From Bacteroidales bacterium (lineage in GTDB: Bacteria; Bacteroidota; Bacteroidia; Bacteroidales; JAEINX01): a stretch of 57,989 nucleotides of DNA. The notes beneath the pieces are model-generated. The model was not told the origin of the DNA and did not search any database. It saw only the letters and a list, made by a program, of their open reading frames with translations. The position numbers were made by a program, and so were the translations under genes. The stretch is taken from assembly GCA_016342645.1 (NCBI GenBank), contig JAEINX010000007.1:1-57989 (forward strand). The letters are read 5' to 3'. Positions 52,015 to 57,989 of this stretch are shown piece after piece; the stretch's first letter is position 1; every line of letters starts with the position of its first letter.

Positions 52015-54291
52015 AGGTAAAATTGTCGTTACTTCCATTGAAACAGGAACTATAACCTCAGGTTGATTCGGGTCATTGCTTTCAATAACAATATTTGCTT
52101 CATATAATCCGCCCATAAGACCTACCGAATTGAAAGTAACATCAATAAACTCCGAATTTCCGGGTGCAACTACTCCTGCTTCAGGGCTAACTGACAACCA
52201 ATCATAAGAACTGGCGTCACCTAATTCGTAACCAACTATTGCAGCACTTTGTCCTAAGCAAACTAAGGTATAGGTTCCGGGAATCATATCCTCCTGTAAA
52301 GCAAGGCCTCCGGCAATAGCATCAGCACCAATATCACCGCTAACATCGTGAGTTACTCCTGTTGCAGAACCAGTTTCGATTGACCATTGTGAAACCCAAC
52401 AACCACCTCCTGTAGATGTTCCTTCGAATAGCCATAAAAACGGGCCGTCATCAGTAAACATATCATAAGCCAAACCGTAAATACTAGGGGCAGCACCTAT
52501 TGAATTTAATGTACCTCCCGTGCGGTCAATTAAAACTATATCGCTTGACCAATTATTTGTCCAAAAAGCATCAAACTCATCGTCATAAGCAATTGCACGA
52601 CCGGCATCTGCCGAGAAACTAATTTGACCTATTAATGTTTGAGTTTCAAAATCCATTTGATAAATTGGTGAAGAGGCTGCTCCTCCATAAAAATATTCTC
52701 CATCGTAAGCCATATCCCTGATACCTGAAACTCCGGGAATTTGGAAAGTTTCTAGAAGGTTTCCGTCGAAATCAAATTTCAAAAAGTCGCCTGCATTCCA
52801 TACCGCAGTATAAATAAATTCACCATCGGTTTCAACACCGGCCTGTGAAACGGCAGCAGGAACCTGATCGAACATAAACTGAATATCCCAAATTTCATCG
52901 CTAAAAACAGGTTTTTGTTGATTTGGATTATCCATAATTTCGGAAAAAGCATGATCAATTATTTTATCGGAAATCGAATAGTCAATCTTTGTGCTTACTG
53001 ATTCCGGGCCACCTGTGTAATCAATTGAAATATCGAACTCAAGTTCTCCCATTCCGTCATTTCCAATTTCCATTTCTTCGTTAAAGATTTGGTCGGGAAG
53101 CATTTGAACAGAAAAGCTATTTGGTGTAACAAAAATTTCGGGAGGATAATCCCAAAAAACACTTACAGGCCCCGCAGGATCGGATTCACCTTCGGGATAA
53201 TAGGCAGTTACTTCATATTGGTAGGTTCCGTAGTCAGGAAGGAATTCATTATAAAATTTATCAAGAGTAGAATTAATAAAAGAACCATCTCTATAAATTC
53301 TAAATTCAATTAAATCATCAGTTAAATTTTCGGCATTATAAGTATATTGATCCCCATAAACCGGTTCTGGAGCTGTTTCGGTTCCAATGATTTCTCCTTT
53401 CATTGAAGAACCTTCGCAAATCTCACTTTCAGAAGAATATATGTTTCTGACAGCATTTTGTTCAATTTTTCCGAAAGTATAACCATCAGCAATTGGATTA
53501 AGCATAGCATAATCGTAATCTGCCTGCCCGTTTGTAGCATTATCATACATTAAAACTGCAACTTTTCCATTTAAAAAAGTATCGTCAAAATATGAACCCT
53601 GCAAAACACCATTAATATAAATATCCATATATCCATCAGAAAATACAACTTTTATAACATTCCATTGGCCATAGCCCGGAATTATATCGTAACTTGTTTC
53701 CCATCCATTAGTAAAATATGTGAAATTTCCGTTAACATACTTTCCCAGAATCCATTTTTGCCAATCCGATGAAGTTGCATAAGCAAATCTATATCCATTT
53801 TTCCATGCACCATTTGATTGAATATCCGTGGGATCGCCATTAAACCATAGTCCATTTAAGTTGTAACCACCGGAATTTTTTCGCATTTTAACTTCATATT
53901 CAAAATTTGAATAATCATTATCGTAATAGCTTGAAGTGTACTGATAGGCATCGTTTGAAACCTGATAATAATTATTTGCTACCGACCAAATCCCGGTAAC
54001 GGGAACCCAATTATCAGCAACACCGTCTTCAAAATTTTCGTTAAAACCGTCTCCCGAAACATAATCCCAAGTTAGATCAACCTCTCCCGTAACATCATCA
54101 AGGGCGGCTTCAAGATTGCTTGGTGGAGTAAGTACTATTGTATCATCTACAACATTGACTTTGATAGAAATTTGATTTTGCATATCGTCACCTTCGCCCA
54201 AAATATTAGGCGCGGCATAATGCATTGTGATAAATCCCGACATAAAAACTAATGTCAGAAACACTTTAAAGAACCTGTAAAATTTTTTCAT
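50515..54291 (-). CDS. Multidomain T9SS-secreted protein (FN3, LamG-like, propeller, ASH-like)
   Basis: This 1258-residue secreted protein has a signal peptide, then the first strands of a fibronectin type III domain (PPSNLEAALDDVTGEVDLTW). A concanavalin/LamG-like domain of about 200 residues interrupts it (FNENFEDGVADNW to MYDNATNGQADYDYAML), after which FN3 strands resume (FRIYRDGSFINSTLDKFYN, YQYEVTAYYPEGESDP). Next come a choice-of-anchor/ASH-type beta domain (about 390-440), a six- or seven-blade propeller-like region (about 470-690, GVETDGEFIYTAVW, GIRDMAYDGEYFYGG) and a second ASH-like domain (SVSPEAGVVAPGNSEFIDVTF). The last 500 residues repeat the modules of the C10 peptidase and end in the type A T9SS tail LVIYPNPATD. 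No catalytic site is recognised; an adhesive or polymer-binding role is a guess. Confidence 0.82.
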   Translation of the reverse strand: MKKFYRFFKVFLTLVFMSGFITMHYAAPNILGEGDDMQNQISIKVNVVDDTIVLTPPSNLEAALDDVTGEVDLTWDYVSGDGFNENFEDGVADNWVPVTGIWSVANNYYQVSNDAYQYTSSYYDNDYSNFEYEVKMRKNSGGYNLNGLWFNGDPTDIQSNGAWKNGYRFAYATSSDWQKWILGKYVNGNFTYFTNGWETSYDIIPGYGQWNVIKVVFSDGYMDIYINGVLQGSYFDDTFLNGKVAVLMYDNATNGQADYDYAMLNPIADGYTFGKIEQNAVRNIYSSESEICEGSSMKGEIIGTETAPEPVYGDQYTYNAENLTDDLIEFRIYRDGSFINSTLDKFYNEFLPDYGTYQYEVTAYYPEGESDPAGPVSVFWDYPPEIFVTPNSFSVQMLPDQIFNEEMEIGNDGMGELEFDISIDYTGGPESVSTKIDYSISDKIIDHAFSEIMDNPNQQKPVFSDEIWDIQFMFDQVPAAVSQAGVETDGEFIYTAVWNAGDFLKFDFDGNLLETFQIPGVSGIRDMAYDGEYFYGGAASSPIYQMDFETQTLIGQISFSADAGRAIAYDDEFDAFWTNNWSSDIVLIDRTGGTLNSIGAAPSIYGLAYDMFTDDGPFLWLFEGTSTGGGCWVSQWSIETGSATGVTHDVSGDIGADAIAGGLALQEDMIPGTYTLVCLGQSAAIVGYELGDASSYDWLSVSPEAGVVAPGNSEFIDVTFNSVGLMGGLYEANIVIESNDPNQPEVIVPVSMEVTTILPHWDFEGGDPSSPIWTVYISGAAIEGVDLVAGDQIAIFDGELMVGLFNLNQVCTPENQFDNDLTVFSVLVSGPGYEAGNPYLFKCWDASEDLEVDNFEIELFDPYGDAYTGDVFPAGDGEYSIVDLDFLTSGASQTFDLSFGFQFISSGVNPDDANMLVVMADILNDNLDFARNSAGQTLRKIGPNWVNGIGDWIVDEGYLVKMFAADSFTIEGTFVNPATPIAVETGFQFVSYFPENAMNALDAFATIIGDDLDFVRNTEGQTLRKIGPNWVNGIGDCQFGEGYLVKMFADGEIVYPATAKSSGKTTILPTHFIFEGGDPAEAVYSLYLEGLEIGDEVAAYDGEKLVGSVRINSENAFENELPVFSTIINGQGYESGNPISLKVWSDDNIVNAEFEIEAVYNSYVSNVYPANDGEFSVVNITKSATLSEELVIYPNPATDMINISSQNQINNIVIFNYVGQSVYEGNSTIINTSNFESGVYIIRIETSKGIETQKVTVK

Positions 54292-54329
54292 AAAAAATTA
54301 ATTTAAAGTTAATGAATACCAATTTGACA

Positions 54330-54337
54330 CAAATATA
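54330..54337 (-). promoter_or_regulatory. TAnnTTTG promoter box
   Basis: On the minus strand the bases read TATATTTG, 39 bp before the ATG at 54291. No -33 element is clear. Confidence 0.35.
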
Positions 54338-54592
54338 AAAAATATTTGTTTCTAACTAATAAAAAATATTAATTTTTTATTACAATTGCGAATTTATCGG
54401 TGTAACGGATAAATGCGAGAATGATTGAATTCTAAAATGTGAGAATAAAAATAATACGCAAAACGAATGAATTTGATATTGTAATATTCTGACTAATTAT
54501 CAATAATATAAATGAAATGAAACGTTAATGAAAATAATAAAATTAGGTACCCAACAATCGGAGGAGTTCCTTAGGAATATGCCAACTTTAGA

Positions 54593-54642
54593 TTGCCGAT
54601 TTTTAAAATAGACATCAGTCGCTTTTCCCACAATATTTTATA
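54593..54642. repeat. Dispersed repeat, copy B
   Basis: Partner of 39640-39691; the shared core is CCCACAATATTTTATA preceded by TTTTTAAAA about 20 bases earlier. Same orientation, 15 kb away. Confidence 0.5.
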
Positions 54643-54790
54643 CTATATCATATTGTTTTATATTATTAAGCCTTAAATCCGTAAGTTTAGACTTGAATTC
54701 TTTAACAACACATAGTTAAGCTAAATTTAGAATTAATCAAGCCTTGACAAACAAAATTTTATTCTTTAGTTGCAAATTTGAGGTGTTATT

Positions 54791-54830
54791 AAAAACGTTA
54801 AAACGGTTTGGAGTGTTTTCTTATGTTTCA
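54791..54830. repeat. Direct repeat flanking the restriction-modification genes, left copy
   Basis: Matches 56681-56720 at 35 of 40 positions. It contains the palindrome-like core AACGTTAAAACGGTTT. The stop codon of the methyltransferase lies inside it (54821-54823). On the minus strand the core forms a short stem ending in CGTTTTTAAT, so this copy may serve as the terminator of the restriction-modification transcript. Confidence 0.75.
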
Positions 54831-55411
54831 AATTCCAATTTCATGTTTTTCCTTGTTGTACCTATTTCTGTATATTGAAGATTTGAAATATCAACAACGG
54901 CACCAAATTCAATAAACATGTCGTAGAATTTATTATAATTACTCCCCCAATAAATCATTGCACATGCCATTGGAGCTCCTTTTCCGGCACCAGAACCATT
55001 TTCAAGGAATTTTAATCTTGTATCATAGAGAAAGCATATGGCTTTTGCTTGTCCAAAAACACTTTGTTTCCAATGTCCTGTATTTGTTGCTACCGGAACT
55101 AAAGCCAATATTTCAGAACCAAACTTTTGATGTGATATGGCACACTTTGCTAACCAATTCTTTATTGTTGTTCCTCTATCTCTATCTGCACCATAAGGAG
55201 GATTCATATAGATAGTCGGATAATTCCAATCCTCTCTTAGCCCATCGTTTTTTGGTAACATAAATTCAGTTTCTGCATGAACAATTGAGTACTCATTTGA
55301 GCAAGGATCCAATGCAATGGAACCCCCAAAAAATTTCTTAATGACATGTATATATTTGGGAGGTGTTCCCCAGCTTTGACTTTTTGAATTTACTGTTCTG
55401 CCTGCACTCAT
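54821..55411 (-). CDS. Phage-type DNA N6-adenine methyltransferase (Dam family)
   Basis: This 196-residue protein resembles the short phage T1-type Dam methyltransferases, which methylate the N6 of adenine. Seen motifs are SWGTPPKYIHVIKKFF at the N-terminus, the SAM-binding IALDPCSNEYS (about 32-42), DGLREDWNYPTIYMNPPYG with the catalytic NPPY (70-73), and ALVPVATNTGHWKQSVF. Its ATG overlaps the stop of the upstream nuclease gene by four bases (ATGA), so the two are translationally coupled. It presumably protects the host DNA at the nuclease's site. The target sequence cannot be inferred. Its stop lies in the left flanking repeat. Confidence 0.88.
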   Translation of the reverse strand: MSAGRTVNSKSQSWGTPPKYIHVIKKFFGGSIALDPCSNEYSIVHAETEFMLPKNDGLREDWNYPTIYMNPPYGADRDRGTTIKNWLAKCAISHQKFGSEILALVPVATNTGHWKQSVFGQAKAICFLYDTRLKFLENGSGAGKGAPMACAMIYWGSNYNKFYDMFIEFGAVVDISNLQYTEIGTTRKNMKLEFET

Positions 55412-56544
55412 AATATTTCTTTCCAGTTTTTTGAACGTAACTCTATTAGTTCGTTCTTTAATTGAGTAATAGTTTTTCCTTCCGGTGCAATAACATTAAA
55501 CCAATTTTCAATCTCGTTCAATTTATCAGAGAAATATTTTCGCAAAACCTTATCTGCTTCAAAGTCTATTTTAACTTTTGTAAAAACATTACGCTTTTTG
55601 TCAGCAGTATAACTGTTTTTAAATGCTTCTTGTACTTTAATATAATCCTGAATAGGATTAAATAATAATTCATCAATAAATTGTGCAAGACCTTTGTCGG
55701 TTAGGAATACAAGCCAATCATAAGATTGAGCAAGTACTTTTAATTCTTTATTGTGGTTTTCTGCTGTAAACCAGTTTCCGTGATTGCTTACAACACCCAC
55801 GGTCAATATGAATTTTTTAAGGAATTCGTTTTTGTTTGAGTAAATGATTTCCTCCTTTAATTCAATGTAAGGCTTTATATATGGTTTATTATCTGAGCGA
55901 TAAATTATTCCATATTTTTCTCCTGTGTCAGTCCTTATTTTCTGAAGTGAAGATGCAGTTCTTGCCACGTAAGCACCTTGTTTTGCTTTTTCTATTGTTT
56001 GAGGTCCTTTTTTGTTACCATCTTCAACACCAACTCTTTTGCATTCAAATACAGCGTAGGGTTTTTTCAGTTGTTCAAAAACAAATAATTCATGTTCTTG
56101 ATGTTTAATAGATTTAAAACTTGTAAGCAAAAAAGAATCTTTAGATTCACCTATTGTACATGCATTACGAAGAATATTATGCTTGTCAAGAAGATTGTTA
56201 TTCTTTTTTTTAAATCTGGAAATATCTATTTCCTTTTCTAATCCCCTTAAAATCTTTGTTGAAGTAATAGAATTACCATCAATTGGAACTTTTATTACAT
56301 ATTCATTTATTATTGGATGTAAAGAATACTCAACATTGTGTGAAATCTCTTCGTTCCCATACTCAACAAGTCCTCTTTCTATTGAAGTAGAATTGTTGAA
56401 CTCCCAAGTTTTTAGTAGATAATAGGTGATAATTTCAACTATTGTACCAAGTGCTCTGCCTGCTGCCTTTTTTTTATCCTGAGTATAATGGAACACTTTT
56501 TCTCCAAGGGCGTTCTGTAATTTATCTACTGATTCATATGCCAT
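55408..56544 (-). CDS. Probable type II restriction endonuclease
   Basis: This 378-residue protein is a likely restriction endonuclease. Evidence is a PD-(D/E)xK-like element YAVFECKRVG (E167-C168-K169), a Glu in an early helix (RALGTIVEIITYYLL, E37) as in many such nucleases, the conserved-looking GPQTIEKAKQGAYVARTASSLQKIR, and tight coupling to a DNA methyltransferase gene. The overall pattern recalls ApaLI-type endonucleases, but this is a weak recollection and no recognition site is claimed. The nuclease gene is first in the operon and the methyltransferase second, without a controller gene. A TAATTTTG box sits about 20 bp before its ATG. Confidence 0.72.
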   Translation of the reverse strand: MAYESVDKLQNALGEKVFHYTQDKKKAAGRALGTIVEIITYYLLKTWEFNNSTSIERGLVEYGNEEISHNVEYSLHPIINEYVIKVPIDGNSITSTKILRGLEKEIDISRFKKKNNNLLDKHNILRNACTIGESKDSFLLTSFKSIKHQEHELFVFEQLKKPYAVFECKRVGVEDGNKKGPQTIEKAKQGAYVARTASSLQKIRTDTGEKYGIIYRSDNKPYIKPYIELKEEIIYSNKNEFLKKFILTVGVVSNHGNWFTAENHNKELKVLAQSYDWLVFLTDKGLAQFIDELLFNPIQDYIKVQEAFKNSYTADKKRNVFTKVKIDFEADKVLRKYFSDKLNEIENWFNVIAPEGKTITQLKNELIELRSKNWKEIL

Positions 56545-56562
56545 GTGTTACTAAATTTTTTA

Positions 56563-56570
56563 CAAAATTA
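56563..56570 (-). promoter_or_regulatory. TAnnTTTG promoter box of the restriction-modification operon
   Basis: On the minus strand the bases read TAATTTTG, which would start transcription near 56556, about 12 nt before the nuclease ATG. No -33 element is at the usual distance. Confidence 0.4.
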
Positions 56571-56680
56571 CTTATTATTTATAGTTTGTTCACCAGGTTG
56601 CAAAAAGTTTATTTGTATAATTTATAATATGACAATGTTTTGCTATTGAGTTTAATTGGACTTTCCGTTGGTTTTTTTTT

Positions 56681-56720
56681 TAAACCGTTAAAACGGTTTG
56701 CAGTATTTTCTTATGTTTCC
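56681..56720. repeat. Direct repeat flanking the restriction-modification genes, right copy
   Basis: Partner of 54791-54830 (35 of 40 identical). Here the core AAACCGTT-AA-AACGGTTT is a perfect inverted repeat of 8 bp arms. It is located 137 bp upstream of the nuclease start. Confidence 0.75.
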
Positions 56721-56728
56721 TTAAATCC

Positions 56729-56778
56729 GCAACCTACAAAAAAACTCATTTAGGTTGCAGTTATTTTGCAAAATAACT
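56729..56778. repeat. Stem-loop plus perfect 20-bp palindrome
   Basis: GCAACCTA (56729-56736) pairs with TAGGTTGC (56751-56758). Immediately after, AGTTATTTTGCAAAATAACT (56759-56778) is its own exact reverse complement. Such a perfect palindrome may be a dimeric regulator site or part of a mobile-element end. Confidence 0.65.
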
Positions 56779-56992
56779 TATAATTTCCTGCAATTTTAAG
56801 TTTTTTCAGCAATATTTGGGATGTTCCACAAAACCTCCATTAGTCTAACCTATTGTTAATGTGAGATAACTTTTGCATTTGCTGTAAAAAAAGTTCCTAA
56901 AACATAAAATATTCGTAAAGTGCAGAGATACATAATAATACAACTTTGAGGTTTGTTAAATTTTGAACATAATTATTCCATGCTTTATTCGT

Positions 56993-57989
56993 TTAACATA
57001 TAGATAATCTGAATATTAACCTGTTATAATCTTTATTTGTGTACAATTTCAAAACCCATTGCCGTGCCTGATATACCCATTTTCCCGATACTGAGATAAA
57101 ACGAAATACAAACCGCTTAAGCCGAGTTGTTGGGTTAATCCATGCAAAAACCTTTGATACCAATGCTACAAAATAGTTATAAAAGTTCTTTATCATAGCT
57201 GTAATAATCATAAAAGCTGCATTTTCGTTCAAAAAGGAAAATGGTATATGACTCCAACCATAATCATTGTTCATGATATCAAATATCTTTTCACTTCCTC
57301 CACGCTGATTATAATATTCGATCACTTCTTTTTCTATACTTTGCCAATCATCAGTTAATATAGAACGGTATGTAAATGTATCCCCTGTAAACATATTAAC
57401 TTGATTATCCTTACTTTTTTCTCTCATAATTACCAAACGATAATTTCTTTCTTGATAAAATTGTCTGAATCGTATTGATGCTACTTCATAATTTTTATAA
57501 TTTATTTCAACGGTTTGCCAATTCTTTATTTCCTTAATTTGTTCAAGTAAGTTTTCACTTTTATTTGCCCTAATATAGAACAGTTTACTGTATTTATCAA
57601 CAACATCTATTATTTCTTTGGAATATGATCCTGCATCCATTCTTGAACGGTTTATGCGAATTCCTTCCTCAAGCAATAATTCGTATGAACGTTGAAGTGT
57701 TTCTGCCTGTTTAAACTTAACATTAGCATTACCGTCTCAGTTTTCAATGTAAACTATTTTATCCTCAATTGTATCAACTCCATGAAAATATCCTTTTTCT
57801 TTTTATATGTTCGCTTTGCATCATATTTATTGTTTTCGGTTATTTGATTATCATAATCGTAATCATAATACTTTCCATGATTCAGTTGGCCTGTTTGTAT
57901 TAACGATTTAATATTCAGACTGTTTAATTTTTCATTTATATTGAAATTTTAGGAAATGTTCCTATCCGAAGTGTAAACAGTATTTTCGG
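56993..57989 (-). pseudogene. IS1380-type transposase, disrupted and truncated by the window edge
   Basis: The last 227 codons (57676-56993) encode the C-terminal half of an IS1380-type DDE transposase: SRMDAGSYSKEIIDVVDKY with one catalytic Asp, RGGSEKIFDIMNNDYGWSHI with the final Glu, and FLNENAAFMIITAMIKNFYN. Upstream the homology continues but is broken. There is an in-frame TGA at 57739-57737 (between VYIEN and DGNANVKF), a one-base frame change in an A-rich run near 57791-57808 (after KRTYKKK), and a TAA at 57951-57949. A coding TTG at 57676 is only where the open stretch begins and not a real start. The element is inactive as it stands; the N-terminus lies beyond the window. Confidence 0.82.

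Larger units (their letters stand above)
54292..54820. other. Intergenic region at the start of the accessory segment
   Basis: No gene is recognised. Contents are a TATATTTG box for the T9SS gene (54337-54330), a small hairpin ATTTATC/GATAAAT near 54391-54413, copy B of the dispersed repeat (54593-54642), and the first flanking direct repeat of the restriction-modification system (54791-54830). The short GTACCCAACAATCGGAGGAG stretch near 54547 is more GC-rich than its surroundings. Confidence 0.5.
56545..56992. other. Non-coding region between restriction-modification genes and IS remnant
   Basis: No gene is seen. The stretch has the nuclease promoter box (56563-56570), the right flanking repeat (56681-56720), a stem-loop GCAACCTA/TAGGTTGC (56729-56758) and a perfect 20-bp palindrome (56759-56778). 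The 3' end of the IS1380-type element should lie between about 56800 and 56992, but its terminal repeat was not identified. Confidence 0.5.

Noticed and set aside
1-57989. CRISPR arrays, tRNA or rRNA genes
   Set aside because: No regularly spaced identical repeats with variable spacers and no cloverleaf or rRNA motifs were recognised on reading the intergenic regions by eye.

Overview
The window is AT-rich bacterial DNA from a member of the Bacteroidota, most likely a Bacteroidales/Marinilabiliales-type marine or sediment lineage. The evidence is: two type IX secretion (T9SS) proteins with the C-terminal YPNPATD sorting signature; a GldB-type lipoprotein; PorT-like outer-membrane barrels; an S46 peptidase homologue; a GlsB/GlsA-like lipid acyltransferase pair; the Bacteroidota order of the division/cell-wall (dcw) cluster; little sign of Shine-Dalgarno sequences; and several TAnnTTTG promoter boxes. 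The GC content looks low, but it was not computed.

Layout. 1-696: non-coding, with a 124-bp imperfect palindrome. 697-3949: YgiQ-type radical SAM protein, an unknown membrane protein and a GNAT acetyltransferase, all on +. 4074-11354: an S46 peptidase homologue that appears to have lost its catalytic His and Ser, an FAD-dependent dehydrogenase, and a large secreted Asp-box beta-propeller protein. 11419-12155: a fluoride-channel operon (fluC/crcB plus a DUF190 protein) preceded by three 21-bp repeats. 12586-17706: lipoprotein beta-mannosidase, membrane polyferredoxin and a Tat-exported DUF362 protein. 17979-19019: a small membrane protein and a GatB/YqeY protein.

19123-34598 (all -) is a nearly gapless dcw cluster, in transcription order mraZ, rsmH, ftsL-like, ftsI/PBP with PASTA, murE, mraY, murD, ftsW, murG, murC, ftsQ, ftsA, ftsZ. 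It makes lipid II and builds the divisome. murF, murB and ddl are not here. MraZ probably autoregulates the operon through three GTGG repeats spaced exactly 10 bp, just upstream of its likely GTG start.

35026-46763: divergent from mraZ are a PlsC-type and an OlsB/GlsB-type acyltransferase (probable glycine- or ornithine-lipid synthesis) and the GTPase EngB. They are followed by a single-chain AccA-AccD carboxyltransferase, the YifB/ComM ATPase, GldB, two beta-barrel proteins, NadE and a methyltransferase. 46956-54291: two large T9SS cargo proteins, a C10 cysteine peptidase and a multidomain beta-rich protein. They share a roughly 500-residue C-terminal block that is also very similar in DNA.

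54302-57989 is accessory DNA. It holds a two-gene restriction-modification system (a nuclease with an ExK motif plus a phage-type Dam methyltransferase, overlapping by ATGA). The system is flanked by 40-bp direct repeats that match at 35 of 40 positions. Beyond it are strong palindromes and a decayed IS1380-type transposase that runs off the window.

The most interesting observations are the apparent S46 pseudopeptidase, the repeat-bounded restriction-modification cassette, the shared T9SS C-terminal block, the alpha-first AccA-AccD fusion and the MraZ operator. No CRISPR array, tRNA or rRNA was recognised.
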